Positions 23,666 to 36,899 of a DNA stretch of 64,000 bases are shown one piece after another (position 1 is the first letter of the stretch; every line of letters begins with the position of its first letter). The position numbers and the translations under genes were made by a program. Where the stretch lies: the NCBI GenBank assembly GCA_021234155.1, contig JAJEKV010000020.1, positions 14,879,268 through 14,943,267 of the forward strand, read 5' to 3'. The DNA is from Isoetes taiwanensis (taxonomy: Eukaryota; Streptophyta; Lycopodiopsida; Isoetales; Isoetaceae). Under the pieces are notes generated by a model. The model saw only the letters and a program-made list of their open reading frames with translations, ran no database searches and was not told the origin of the DNA.

Positions 23666-23672
<7 letters not shown>
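20145..23672 (+). repeat. Right pseudo-LTR-like direct repeat (copy 2)
   Basis: Second copy of 12210-15730, beginning 'tatatatctatatataaata' and ending gcttaggatatat before a long TA tract. Compared with copy 1 it has many 1-5 base differences, mostly at CTG, CAG or CCG trinucleotides. One patch near the end (about 23640-23660) is replaced. ORFs found in copy 1 are fragmented here. Confidence 0.9.
22952..23143 (+). repeat. Three 67-bp tandem repeats within the right long repeat
   Basis: Right-hand counterpart of the array at 15007-15200, with the same number of units. Confidence 0.8.

Positions 23673-23756
<84 letters not shown>
23669..23756. repeat. (TA)n microsatellite
   Basis: About 88 bp of uninterrupted TA immediately right of the second long repeat. 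Confidence 0.95.
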
Positions 23757-23760
<4 letters not shown>

Positions 23761-26365
23761 TCAGATCCTCTGCTCCCAAGATCCATTATCTAGCCATGTA
23801 CAGGATCTCCTCCCATGCCTAGACTTATATCACCCCCATTTAGAGAGGAGATAGACCTTTGGGAGACACTATACAAATAGTACTAAGAAATTCAAAAACA
23901 TGATAAACACCAAAGAAATGTTCAAGGCAATCCTTGCTATATCCTACTGAGGTCCCCATATCATATTTTTTATTCCTCAAACTTATCCATTTAGTAGTAT
24001 GTATTCAATGTGTTTATGAACCTATGTGCTGCCTTTTCAATAAGTTTTAGCCATTTAGTACAAGTAGGATTTTTTATTGTTCTTGTAAAACAACTCCTAT
24101 TCTTTAAGTTTTATAAGATTAAGTTTCTAGTTCCTTGAGTCCTATAGTAACCGGAGAACCTTTTTTTTAATAACTGACGTAACCTTAAATACCGAACTAT
24201 AACTTAGAACAAACTTGAGCATGATTTTCAAAATTCTTTTTCCATTTTTTTATTTTTAACATAGTAAGGTAACCAAAGATTCCCCATATATGTCGATAAT
24301 TTTAGAATGTATCGGACTTAAAAACGTAAATATCGGACATAAGTCGTTAAATTTTTGAAGAAATGCTATTTGCACTTGTTCGATATCATCTGCTATCTTA
24401 GCAAGAAATTCCTCGCTCAATTTCCTTTGCCCTTTGCTCGATTTCGCACTTGTTACATTTGAAATCGTGGAAGAGATAGAACCCAGATATCTTGGACAAA
24501 ACTTTCCTCGATCTTCACATCTAGCATCCTTTTTTTCTACATATGACATATTTGAACCATTTTTCTTTTTGTGATTATGCATTCCCTTGAATGCTTCATG
24601 CTTCCAAAAACATTAGAGTAGGTAGAGAGAACCTCGGGTTACCTGCAATCCAAACAACCAAACATTAGCCAAAATATGGGTAAAGCCGAAGGGATTAAGC
24701 GTGTAAAGCAATAGGGTCCATCGGGCTTAACGCCCTTCAACCTAAACAACATGATAGATCTCGCTGCAAAATACATTTTTTACTTGATCAGATGGATGTA
24801 ACTACCATGAAAGAAATCTAGTTTCAAGTAAAAAGGTTTCGAGCACTTCCCTTTTGTTACCATAGATGATGATGATAACTCCCATAGTCGATCCATTTTG
24901 TCGTTTCAAAATTTTACTACACCATAATACCTTTGCGAGATGATAGAAAACTTTCCCCGCTATAGTATGATCCGTGACTTCTTTTCAAACTTCATGTTAC
25001 TTTAATCACTAATATGGATTTATTGTGTGTTCCATTCTTGTTATCTCTCAATCTCGAACCCCATATGCGCTTCTACATGACGCTAACTAACCTACTAGAC
25101 ATTACTATCTATTGACTAATGTGTTTTTCACGTATCAAAACCAAACCCGATTCAATGGCATCGCCTCTTCATCCAAGAAATCGCCTCCATCCCCGTGATA
25201 AGTTGATGTCGCCGCCAGCCCATGTTTGCCACTTTTTTTCAATTTCGGTGTAAATCACTGCTAGGCAGGCCTCTATGCTTGATCCAGACGTTTGCTTGGA
25301 TTATGCCTCTTAAGCTAATATATCAATCCCAAATTCTTTGCCATCTCCTCCAAAGACAGCTTTTTTAATGGTTACCATCTTTTTGTAATCAATTCCTTTC
25401 TCCTTAAGATAGCAATAATATCACCTTTGTTGGCATGATATTACATGATCCTTCAGTCTTGGCATTGTGCCAAACAGAGTGTTGGGCCGACACGCTTTGG
25501 AGGATATCGAGTGCAAGTTCATGAACCCTAATATCGTAATATAAGGTTTCGGTCTTTCTGATCCTGTCGATTTATCCGCCTAAAATTATATCACGCCCCA
25601 TTTTTCCCAAGTAGGTTACGCACTGCTTTCTAGCTTGCCCAAAATTCTTCAAAGATATGAAACGGAAGATGAATCAAATCACACGAATATGCGGTCGATT
25701 TTCTAGGCCTTCAAGACAATTTGGAGGCGTGCCATCATTTCAATCTTTTGAAGCCTTTTCCTAGGCTTCAGTCTATGCCACTGTATGTCTCCGCCTTCTT
25801 CGGATATAAACCCTAAAAAACTTAAGCTTAGCATATCACACCCCCACGATAGGTTTGATTTTCCCGCCAAATCCAGAAGATATACCCCGTATTCCCGTCC
25901 AATGGGTGTTAGGTAGCCTTAAAACCAATTACGGTTTTTATATTTTATTAAAGGCACGCAGGTCAACCCCTATGCTTAAAGCAAATATTCTTTCAAACCT
26001 CCAATGTGGTTTTATTTTAATGTCCTTGTAAGTAAAGATACCAACTAAAATGATTACCTTTAACATTTTAACATGATATAGGAGTTGCCCATCCTTAGGG
26101 TTCCATTCAAAGATCTATGCAAAGCTACATGGGTCTCATGCTATTATAGTGTCTTAAATGACCAATGCTTACTACATCTGCAGATAAGGAAAATTCTTTA
26201 TTCGAGCCTCCTCGGGTTAGTATCAAATGTCCATCGCTTGCATTAGCTAATGTAACACATATTTTTGTGCTAGAGAAAGTAATGTGCTTTTATGTTAGGG
26301 TTGGTTTAAAAGAGAGTATAAAACCATACCAGCAATTATTTCATGAACTAAACCCGACCTTTTGG
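23757..26365. other. Block between two (TA)n tracts, no gene recognised
   Basis: This 2.6 kb is bounded on both sides by long TA repeats. A 108-codon minus-strand frame at 24256-24582 is basic and serine-rich, but has no recognised family features and is not called as a gene. The composition turns richer in CCG and TCG between about 25100 and 25900. Confidence 0.5.
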
Positions 26366-26376
26366 ATATATATGTA

Positions 26377-26464
<88 letters not shown>
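26366..26464. repeat. (TA)n microsatellite
   Basis: About 99 bp of TA, with two early TATG interruptions. Confidence 0.95.
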
Positions 26465-26467
<3 letters not shown>

Positions 26468-29400
26468 TAATTTTGTCTAGTATCAGACTTTCATAGCCTA
26501 GAATAGTGGAAAGCTCCCACCCACTTCCGATATGGGTGGGAAGCTCCTTATGCTAGTTGCCCGTTACACACTGCCTAAGCATAGGCTTTTTCCATAATCT
26601 TACAAAATCTGAGAGATACTAAAACTTTGAGTGCAATTTGATTCGGGCCTAGGAATGCTTAAAGTGGAATAAAAGTGGTGCAGAATAATTTTCAAAATTT
26701 AAATTTTGAGCTCTTTGGTTCCATGGCCAAACTACTTGGTATCCAATGGAATAAGTGGAAATGCATGTTGGAATATTTGTTCCAATGGCTAAACTAGCGT
26801 GAAAATAGAACTCATGTACAAGATGTTGCCTTGCTAAAAAAGCAAGGTACATATATTGCAATAAATTGGGTGCATAACATGCAAAAATGCAAAAGGCACC
26901 ATGGTCAACTTGGCTATGGTACGTGTAAATTTTATAAAGGCATATAATGTTGGGACATGCCATGCTTGCCAAGTGTTGGCTTTTGTAAAAAGTTTTGCAT
27001 GCATGAACCTACATGCATGATACGACATCTTTAAGCTTTAGGCTTTAAGCTATAGCATGATACGGCATCTATATGATATGATGTCTTGTTTCTATGGGAC
27101 AAAAATTTGAAGATATTCTTTGCCTGTATGGCATGAAAATTAACAATGGTTAATTTGTAGCCTTTGAAAACTCGATTTCAAGCAGAGGCTAGGTCAAAAA
27201 TAGATCCTATTTGTGAGCTTGGCACCATGAGAAAATATCTCTGAAGACAAGCATTATCTGTTAATAATTGGTTTTACGTTATCTGGTAAATGTTAAAACT
27301 TGGAATTTATTTTTTATTAAAAAATAGGGCTTTTTTTGGGAAATCGATTGAGGGTTTACGAACCCTAATCCAGCAGAACCATTGGAGCCGCATGCATGCC
27401 TACCGGCTACTTGAATCCATGTTCAGTGGAGACCAAACAAAAATTCACTCAAAAGATTCGGATCGATGTGATTGCATACTATCTGTAGCCAAGTACGTAA
27501 AAAATGATTCTGGATCCGTTGGTCTGCTGACCCAGAATATGGCGTAATTTTGATATGCACTTCGGTTGTATATGATTGGCTCATTGCACACTTCGATATC
27601 AGAGATGCATCGAAAATACCAAGGCATAGATGGGCTCTTCTAGTTTTATTTTTAGGGCTCATAATACAGTTTCGGATTTGCCTTGTGCCGAATTTGTTGC
27701 TGTAAGTTCTTCTTGGGATGATACAGATGCATAACACCTGTTTGAATGCCGCATATGGCAGTATCTATTTGAGTTTTTCTTTAAACAGCCTTGTCAGGGT
27801 TGCCATATCCAGTCTTGTTGGCCAAGGCACATATTCAAAGCAGCATTGTTGCTTTCGTTATTCAAAGAGCCAGGATAATGGATGGCTAATCACAGATTCT
27901 GCAAATATGCAGAGGTATGCATTTATCTGCAGTTAAATATCTGCCCAATAAATGGCTACTTGGATATGCCATGAGGTATTATCTATTCTCTGTACTATTT
28001 GAAAGAGCACCAAAACATTTGTTTGCTTTTATCATCATTATTATTGCTGTTCCTGTAAGATAATTGTGGCTACTTAGCAAGACACAGAACTGGCCATGTA
28101 TGTGTAGGTTTTGGTTGTACCTAAAGCCTAGCTACAAAATGATTAAGGATGTGGCCTGCGGCTTAAAACTAGCATTGACTTTCCAATAGAGACGAAAATG
28201 AGGTATGGATTTGCTGTGGCTAGTCTGCCTTGTTCTATTCTGGAAAGTTGAGCATAAATCATGACTGTGATTTGTGCTATAATAGATATTTAAATTATTT
28301 CTAACTTATTGGAAAAAATCATGTTGCATTTTTAATAGAGCACTTAATGGATATGGCGAAACCTACTGATTACTATGCTTCGAATACGTGGAAGCATAGG
28401 CTCAACTTCTAATTTGTGGAGGCTTATAGCGAATAATCAGTTGCACACTTATGATATGTGGTGGACGGATATCAGGTTAGAAAAGACCATATATTCCATA
28501 TGTCCAGGAAATTCTTTAAGATGCCTTAGTGTATGAAAATGCAAAGGCATGGCTGTTAGTATTCTAAAATAGCGAGGATTCAATTCGTAACACAAATATG
28601 ACTCTAAATTGAGGCATATAATTACAATAAAAGTGGCCATATGATTTATGGGTGCATTCATATGGTCTTATCGAAATTGTACTTGTGATAGTATGCTTAA
28701 TGAATAAGCAATATGCATTTGCTTTTTTGTGTTTCTAAGCTAATGGCTGAAGCTAGAAATTAATAGAGGCATGTTGCACCATGTCTATACTTGGGGTGCA
28801 TAAAAATTATAAGTTTGACTAACATGTGACAAGTCCTATTGTAGTTGATTGGATTTGAAAAACATCTCACGCTATAATTCCATCTTTCTTGTTAATGTTT
28901 TCCTCGGCAAAAAGGATACAATTGGTGATCGATAAACCTGAGAGACCCAATGTACCTTTTGCCCTTACATTTACCAGCTTTCACGCTAATTGTGTATTGA
29001 TTGGTCGTAGTACGTTCTCTCCTCCAATTGTCTCTATTTTGCAAACCGGTTGGTGTTAACATGGAAGGTTATGGAATGACGCAAAAATGGAACTGTGATA
29101 CTATGCACTTTGTATGTTATTGTCTAAACTATTCAATTTCAATTCAATAATAGTGCATTTTGCAATTTACCGATATGACTCTATGTTTTTTGCTTAAGAA
29201 TTTGTTGCAAACAACTTTGCATTCAGGTTACATGGCTTTGGGGCTTGAGAAATCACCTTCTACCAGTTGCCTTGAATGTTAAGTGTTGAATTACGCTTAT
29301 GAATATTTTGCAACTACTTTTCATTAAGAATACATGGTGTTGGGGCTTGAGAAATCAGTCCTCTACTAGGTGCCAAATTGGGCTAAAATTAGAATTACAT

Positions 29401-30258
29401 GTGTTTTTCTCCCCTGTTCTTTTTTTTTTAGGATCATGGTACGGCCGCCTGCATATATTTCGCTTGACCCATCCCAACACTCCCCAAGCCCGCTATCTCC
29501 ATCGCCCTCCTTCTCGTTGTCGCAGGGTATGCCGCCTTCTCATCCACGGCTCCGTTTGTACAAAATCGATTTGTAACCGGCTCTATTTGTTCTACTCCTT
29601 GCAGAAGTTCTGCACAAGCGTAACACGAAACGTCCAGTCAGAGCTAGAAAACCTCGGGTGAATTACTATGCCTAACTGCAAAATTTGCCGTGTGTGTATA
29701 TTACGGGATAATACAGACATAGAATAGCCTTCAGGATAGCTGAGAATTGATTGAAAATTGCTCATGTTTTGCTTTTCGATTTCAATTCCAATTTAAATTC
29801 ATCTCGCCAAGGTCCTACTGTCATTGTCTTTGGCAAGCATAAAACCGGGAACCCAGAGCTTAAATTTTAAAAGCAAAGAGCCCTTGGCTCTTTAAGTTAT
29901 CCAACGAACGCCTGTAAAACTTCTATTATTTGGCTATTCATGGGCAATTTAGACCGTCCTGAGCAATAATTTCGAGGCTAACCTATTTTAGATCCCAGCA
30001 CAGAGCGATTATTTGAGAGGGATACCTAGCTTCCTGAGGCCAAGCACGGTATCCAGGTATGTCCCCCCCATCTGCCAGTGATATTTACATGGAAAACGTT
30101 AATTAGTTCTAGATTCCGAGGCAGAATTAAGATAGGAGGAGCGCAATTGTTAGGCTGAATGGACTATAAGCTTAATAGAGGCAAGAGACCGGCCAACTAC
30201 AATTACGGAATTGCAAAAAAAAAACTGCTGCGATAAGATGACAGAGCTATGCATTTGA
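26465..30258. other. Intergenic, no gene recognised
   Basis: Scattered small open frames lack family motifs. A proline- and serine-rich frame near 29433-29576 follows a polypyrimidine-AG (ttttttttttag) and could be an exon. A separate short basic frame follows another acceptor near 29606. Neither could be tied to a gene. Confidence 0.45.
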
Positions 30259-30473
30259 GAGGAAAAAAATGGTTCAATTTGGAGCAATTGTCATCCTGAG
30301 GATCATAGAAGGCCTAAATCAAACAGATGAGCGAACCCATGAGGAGAAAACGACCGAAATAATGAGAGGAAAAAAATGGTTGAATTTGGAGCAATTGACA
30401 TCCTGAGGATCATAGAAGGTCTAAATCAAACAGATGAGCGAACCCATGAGGAGAAAACCGGCCGAAATAATGT
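30256..30473 (+). repeat. Tandem duplication, period about 105 bp
   Basis: Two adjacent units begin tgagaggaaaaaaatggtt and run through 'catcctgaggatcatagaag' and 'gatgagcgaacccatgagga'. They differ at only a few sites, so the duplication is fairly young. The second unit opens an 81-codon frame from 30376 that I do not recognise. Confidence 0.88.
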
Positions 30474-32944
30474 GAGTTTCAATTGCAGAGAACTTCGGAG
30501 TTCAAATTTGAGCCAGAGCCTATTTGATAATCGGTTTTCTTCGAATACAAAGCATCAAAATCCACTGGAAGAATCTATCACCCTATGCTTTGCAAACACG
30601 CAAATTGTGTCCTTCCTCTGATTTCTAGGATTTGTAGGTTTTAAGGCTAAGATTTCTCAGCAAAAGACCAAAGAATCGAAACTCATACACGCATTCTTTG
30701 AACGAACCCACTGCCCTTGCTTTAGTGCTTTCTGTGGAATCTACAGGAAGAGGCCTAGTTAAATTAGACAAATTAGATTGCAAGAAAAAACAAAACAATG
30801 GACGGACTTCTGGCTTTCAGTAAGACAGATCCCATGTTGGGTTCTCTGGAAACAGGCTCTGAGCTGCGATTAAATTGAGATTTAAAGATTTCTTGTGGAA
30901 GAGCCCCACGATATGAGCAGGAAAGGGATTTTAATCTCCACCGGCTCGCTTAAGTTGTTGTCCATAGCTTTGGCATTTGATTCGATTAGACTTTAATTAT
31001 CAGAAAAAAACTCAAAGGGCTTAACTCTCGATCCCTGGCTTCGCAAGAGATGGTCGCGAGTACCGGCGTAAAAAAATGCCGAAGGCCACCGGCAAAAAAT
31101 GCCGGCGGCCGATAAAATGATCAACTTTTACATAGGTAACTATACTAATTAAATAGCAGACAAACTTAGTCATGAAAAAATGTAAGCATGGTGATCCACC
31201 CGTAATCGGCTTATTATCCGTGAATGCCCGAACTTTTTTCTCAAGCCAAACCGGCCGAGCAAATTGCGATTGCAAGCTTTAAGGGTCACGCCTTGCGATT
31301 AATCGGATGAAAATACGAGTTGAATCCTTAAGGATGCAAAATAGATTCAATTGTGGTAGGCAGAGTATATCTGGGGAAGAACAGAGCATTTTGCAGTGGA
31401 AGTAGTCCATTTGAATACAACGTAAATTCCTAGGCCTCTATCAAGCTGATTGCGCCCGAATCTAAAGCAGAGATTCATGTTTAGGTTAAAATTCCATGTT
31501 CGAAGTTCAAAAACTCATGTACACCGCTTTTGATTGATCCTATTCAGCGAGCTCGAGCATGATTTATACTTCGTCATTTCGTGGGCCTAGAACTTTGTTT
31601 TCTTTTATGCTTTCGGCATTCCTATTTGTTCAGAATCAATGCAAAAGTTTGTTTTATTATTTGGACAAGGGGAAACGTTCTACTGGGTGTAAATTTGATT
31701 GAAAGGAGGTTAGACATGGCACTGCTATTCCTTTTCAATTCCATCGATTTTTTTCAATAAGAACAAATGTCATGTTTGCAATTCTTAGCAAACCCAAAAC
31801 CCTGGTAGTATAATCAAAGCTCCTAGACGAATAAATGGGCTCCATCCCATCGCCCCGAAAGCTTAAGGCAACGACCAGTATTTTGGTCCGTATCCTTTTG
31901 AAGTAGCTAGCATTGTAGGCAAATTAGCAATGGCCAGTCGCAACTACATGCCATTTGATGCTTAAATCGAAAATTCTCTCTGGAACCTTGAAATACACAA
32001 ATCGGGCTTTGGAGCATCAAACTTAGAGTTATAGTCTTTCATTGTTTCTTGTGCTGTTTTCTTAAAAATATTAGAACCATCTTTTTCTCTTTTTGAGGGG
32101 TCTACACTAAGATATCGTCCCCACCCCCCTAAATTTCTAGAACCAAATTATGAATTTTGAAAACACACTTAATGTATCATTTAACATACATTCAAGTGTA
32201 GAATGATTTCCCATAGCATATGTTCATGTATGTTCCTAGATGAAAAAATCGAATCGGGCCCGAGCATCACTTTCGAAAAAAAAATTGAGAAAAGCGGATA
32301 GATTCAAGACTTACAAATGTGATAAACTATATGCAAGGCAAAAAATTCTCAAGAATTTAAGAACACTTGCAGCACAAAATGAGAGATCCAGAATATTGAA
32401 TATTTGAGACAGTGAAGAATTACTTGAACTTTTGTACCTTCTTTAGAGACCACGTTTCAAGATTTTTTTGTCTACCATGCCTATGTCTTGAAACTTTACT
32501 TGCGGAACGATTTCACCAGTGTTGCAAGTATTCTAGACGTTAACATATTCTAAGTATGGCTTGGAAACTACTCTTAGATTTTCTATATGCACTTGCAAAG
32601 ACTTGCTTTTCCTTATTTTGAGTCAAGCTCATAGATAATTTTTTTGAAATTATTTATAAATTTCATTAACGCATTCAACCTCACCACTATTTTTGCAGAT
32701 TCTCCTTATCCATCCGCTATCTTTTATTCTTTATCACGGCAAAAACCAACATCCAACCAAACACAAGTATACGGAGCGAGGTCAGAGTTTTAAGTCTATG
32801 CATGTATCAAACATTTCAGAGTTGAATACTGATCTAACTCACAGGTGCAAGAAACAAAGCGAAATATCAAGACCTCAAATAATGATGACTCTAATATGCC
32901 CGTTGACCCGATATCTAAGAAGCCCTCTTCAAGGTATGTAATCA
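30474..32944. other. Intergenic, no gene recognised
   Basis: No protein family was identified. A GC-rich patch at about 31040-31110 carries repeated 'aaaaaatgccg' and 'ccggc' phrases. The replication-initiator (Rep) part of the Helitron whose helicase follows was looked for and not seen. Confidence 0.45.
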
Positions 32945-34530
32945 CGTTCAGAAAACCAAGCGATCGCCGTCAATGAAACCCTGGTCGCCATCAACAATAT
33001 CTTGATCCAACACGGCACCAACACTGAAGCCTTCGGCCTACCCACACAAAACATCCCATCCAAAGAAGTACAAAATGAACTCGCAAAGTTCCCCGACCAC
33101 CTAAGAGTATCTCATAAAGAGCTCAACTATGTCGCAGACCATGAACAAGAACCAGACCTCAATCTACACCCACATATGCCAACTTATCAACAACAGCAGT
33201 TGTCCATCCCCAATCTTCGTGTATGGATAGGCAGGAACCGGAAAAACATACGTCCTCAATGCCATCTGCCTCTACATACGAGGACTGAACCAAATAATCC
33301 TACCGCAGGTTGCCACCACAAAGATTGGCATCGCTTCAAGATCCGCCCGGAAGAATGCGCCTCCACTGCTTTCCAAATACCTATCATCGAAAACAATATC
33401 GGAATCCATTCCCTACTCGATCCACATTCTCCAAGGGCCGCATTGATCAACACCGCAACAGCAATCATATGGGATGAGTTCCCCATGGCAAACAGAGCAG
33501 TCATAGAAGCAGTCGACATCCTCTTGCAGAACATAACAGGCACAAAGAGCCCATTCGAGAGGAAAACTATTCATAGCGGTAGGGGGATTTCAGACGGTCG
33601 CCCCGTCGTCAAAACGAGGAGGAAAAAACAAAGAACAATAAATGCATCCATCATATCCTCACACTTATGGAAACACTTCAAAGTCCTAGAGCTCAACGAG
33701 CCAGTGAGGAACGCAGCCGATCCAGAGCTCATACAATTCGTCGACGACATCGGAGAAGGCCGCCTGCTCAATAACATTCCACTGACATTGTTCAAGACAA
33801 CAACGAAACTCGAAGACGCCGTCAACTTCTTATACAACGTATACATACTACTAACGCCCACCATATGCGAAAAGAGAGCATTCCTATCTCCAAAGAACGC
33901 TCCCTCGGACGGCTTCAACATCGAAATCATACGAATGATCCTAGAAGACCCTGTGGGCTACTTTAGCGTCCGATGTGACTCACTCTTTAAAGCGACCAGA
34001 CCATTGAGGACCATCCAATGGCAACAACAGACTTCCTCAATGGCTACAAACACCAACGGCTTTCCACAACACCGAACTTCAACCTGAAGCCCAACACCAT
34101 ATGCCACATCACAAAGACACTAGACAAAGACAGAGGACTGCGTCAAAAACGCCAGAGTCATGGTATGCTCAATGCATTCCAAGTTCAGAATCAGAAAACT
34201 TCTAACGGTCAACCCGCAAAGACGTGGGAAACATACACCCCATATCCCGGTCGACTTCTTCCACCAAATTTACAACCGGGCCTGGACAATCCATGCATTT
34301 ACAACTCCCACTACGACCGCCTACTCGACAACATTCCACAGTTGCCTGGGACTAACCCTCGACAAAATAGTCCTCGACCTGCGAACTGAAGTCTTCACAC
34401 ACGGACAACTATACCAAAGACTCACACGCAGCGTTTAAAAAAAAAGAAGATGTATTAATCCTCCTCCTCGACGTCAAACACGGACAAGACCACAACAAAC
34501 GTCGTCTACAAAGAACTACTTCCGTGAACA
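32945..34530 (+). pseudogene. Helitron helicase (PIF1-like), frameshifted remnant
   Basis: The frame open through 33002-34087 reads INTATAIIWDEFPM (Walker B), then RPVVKTRRKKQRTINASIISS, LWKHFKVLELNEPVRNAADPE and a DDIGEG block. This is the order of plant Helitron helicases. The Walker A motif AGTGKTYVLNA lies near 33231-33263 in a different frame, so a frameshift separates it from Walker B. The C-terminal helicase block (LTLDKIVLDLRTEVFTHGQLY) lies in a third frame around 34340-34425, and a TTNVVYKELLP-like ending is near 34490-34525. The Rep/HUH domain was not found. It is a decayed fragment, C-rich compared with its surroundings. Confidence 0.82.
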
Positions 34531-34539
34531 AGGTGCGTA

Positions 34540-34558
34540 CAAAAAAAAAAAAAAAAAA
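34540..34558 (+). repeat. Poly(A) run after the helicase remnant
   Basis: An A-tract of about 19 bp lies 10-15 bp after the end of helicase-like coding sequence. It may be chance, or a trace of retroposition. Confidence 0.6.
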
Positions 34559-34701
34559 CACTCCATCCATCTCATGCCCAGGATGTAGATGGAGCACCGA
34601 TCCCCTCGGAGATTGATGCTCCCTCTACACCACGGGCCCTCAGATCGACGGGCCGAACTTGTTCGACTCGAGGAATTGTGCCAAGCCCGCCGGCTGCTAA
34701 A

Positions 34702-36200
34702 TTCTTGTATATATATCTGTTATATATATACAATTATATAAGCACCCCCCTTATATCTAGAGATTTTGGTGTCGCCGCCGCAGCCGTCCATTTTTTGAGA
34801 TCAACGGTTGAGATGAAAACATGCCAAACCACCCCAAGCACCCCCCTTAGGTATAATGATTGAGGTGTCACGACTTCAGCCATCGAAGGTGCTTGATGAG
34901 CGGCTAAGATTAAAAGCCCTCTTATTTGGGGCTTTTAATCTAAGGCGTTGAATTTGTTGTCAATGGTCAAGATTTAACCAGAGAAGTTCCCGAAATTTCT
35001 GGAAAGGGAAAATGATCTCTTGCAACGTGCTCCCAATTTCTTTTCCCTTGCCTTGGTCGCCTTTTTCCCCCTCTGCTTTCCAATTTGGGGCATCCGGCAG
35101 TTCAAATTTGCTGGTCGGACCCGGACGCTTTTCGAATGTGAACTTTGTATCTTGGATTTGCTGGTCGGACAGTTGATACAGTGAAATTCTCGGACTCGAT
35201 TTAGCCTTTTGGTGGAGCTACGACCACATTGAGATACTTTTTGTTGCATTTCTAATCGATTGTCTTCATTTTCTATCGTAGCTCTGTTTTAAGACGTACA
35301 CTGCCACCGGGTTCAATTCCTGGTCATTTTCTTTTGGACCATTCACTGATTTTGGCATGTCGGTGGTCCTTAGGCAAACAAGGAGCTCGAGTAAGATATC
35401 CGCCTCTGTATCTGCTTTTCATTCTTTGACTGATGCATGGACTAGGGGATTGAAGCGACCCCTGTTTGGGAAATAGGTTGGCATCTTCTAATCGATCTGC
35501 ACCACGGTTATGTTCAATTAAAGCCTTTCTTGAACTTCGGATCACGACTTCGAAATTGCTTAGCCATGTTGATAGGAAATTAAAGCTAGGATTGTCCTAC
35601 ACCACCATCGATATATAAATGCAGGTCTAGGCGTTGAACTGTGTAACTCCCCGGCAAAAGCGAAGAAGGAAACAACAACATATTCATATGGTGGAAAGTG
35701 TTGGTAGTCGCTTCGGTTGTGAATTGTTTCATTAATGGTTCATGTTCTATCGTATTTGAGGCTGATGAGAACTACCTTTTTCTTCATCTAGGCAAATTGA
35801 GAGAGGTCTACGAGAACCTTATATTAAGGGCTTACTAAATATACAACTATTGGGCGGGGGCACAAATCGTAAATGATATTTTGCCCGGTTCTTTAAATTG
35901 CCCAAGAGGTGATTTGACATTTTTCTTGGATGGAGCCCATAGTCCGAGAAAGCATGGAGGTTGCAACAAAATGGTTTTGCTTTCGGCGGTTATAGTCGAT
36001 GTCTTTGGATGGATGGTGCATTCAAGGGATTCGACAAAGGAAGAACTACCTTGATCGCGCCGGTCGCTAAACCTATTTATGTTATGTGTTTGTATGTCTA
36101 TTTCATTCAATGTCTTTTCTTTGCGGTTACGGAACTCTAATTTGTTTTGCAAATGCATTATCTTTGATGTCGGTCTTCTTGTTTAATTGCATGCCCGGCG
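34702..36200 (+). repeat. Dispersed repeat family, copy A
   Basis: Starts with 'ttatatatatacaattatat', shared with the block at about 42945. Both then carry gccgtccat, a 'caacggttga' or 'gaccgttaga'-type phrase and 'cttatttggggctttt' in the same order. No coding capacity is recognised. The right end is uncertain. Confidence 0.5.
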
Positions 36201-36899
36201 TTTAGAATGTGTTTTACGTCACATTGCGGTATATATTTTGAATGGGGCTATATTTGTGCCTAAATTTTCATCTTATACATCTCTGAGTTCCAAAATGAAC
36301 AGTGAGGTAGACCTTTCATGGCAGTCGTCCCTTCAAAAGTGTTGGGACAATTTTATTCAACAGAAATTGTTGGGATATTTTATCGGATATTTTTGCTCTT
36401 CTTTCCCTCACACCGTTGCATTGTTTTTTGTTGCTTTTGCAGGTCGTGGCAAGTCTTGGCAGGTCGTGGCAAATGAATTCAAAGCATCTATGGTGGCAGA
36501 GACTAGAGACTAGTTGTTCTACTTTGCTATTCTAGCTAGTAAGTTTTCTAAAGCGGTTAGGCTGCATTCTAGTTTGTTCATTTTGTCGATCAAATGCGTG
36601 AATATGGATGGGTCATATGGAACATTTGCCATATATCAACTGGACGCCATTTTGTTAACTTTATTTAACCTGGCCAGGCTTTTGAAATATCTAAGAGGGT
36701 TTTGAATAATCAGATCTCTAGTTAATCACTGCCGGGCAGCATTCATTGATGATGAGGTGGGAACTACAGTTTGATGGCAGTTCTACTTGTGTACTTGTGT
36801 GCAAGAGCTTATGTCTGTGCGCACTATTTCTAGATGCGTCCCTTTCTTTTGCTCGTTGCTCAATTTAGGATAGTTTAAATTTGTTTTAGACCTCATCAG

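Larger units (their letters stand above)
12198..23672 (+). mobile_element. Composite Penelope-like retroelement flanked by 3.5-kb direct repeats
   Basis: Two long direct repeats (about 12210-15730 and 20145-23672) enclose a unique 4.4-kb core. The core encodes a Penelope-like reverse transcriptase with its characteristic N-terminal domain. Such pseudo-LTRs, formed by partial head-to-tail copies, are a hallmark of Penelope-like elements. No GIY-YIG endonuclease was seen on either side of the polymerase, which fits the endonuclease-lacking branch known from fungi, plants and protists. The outer flanks are (TA)n tracts, not telomeric TTTAGGG arrays. The core has stops and frameshifts, so the element as read is not functional. 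Confidence 0.75.

Noticed and set aside
12198-23672. Ordinary LTR retrotransposon with 3.5-kb LTRs
   Set aside because: The core polymerase has Penelope-like motifs. No primer site, purine tract, integrase or TG...CA ends were found at the repeat edges.
24256-24582. 108-codon minus-strand frame
   Set aside because: No recognised domain, no splice or neighbour support, and the composition is typical of chance frames in AT-rich DNA.
26366-26464. Open frames rich in YIYIYI in TA tracts (also 49199-49322)
   Set aside because: Artefact of translating (TA)n repeats.
33571-33930. Minus-strand frames opposite the Helitron helicase
   Set aside because: Shadows of the helicase coding strand.
35285-35330. 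tRNA-like T-arm (ccgggttcaattcctgg)
   Set aside because: The T-arm folds well, but no acceptor strand complementary to the bases after it, and no D-arm or anticodon arm at the right spacing, could be found upstream. Chance or an old SINE fragment.
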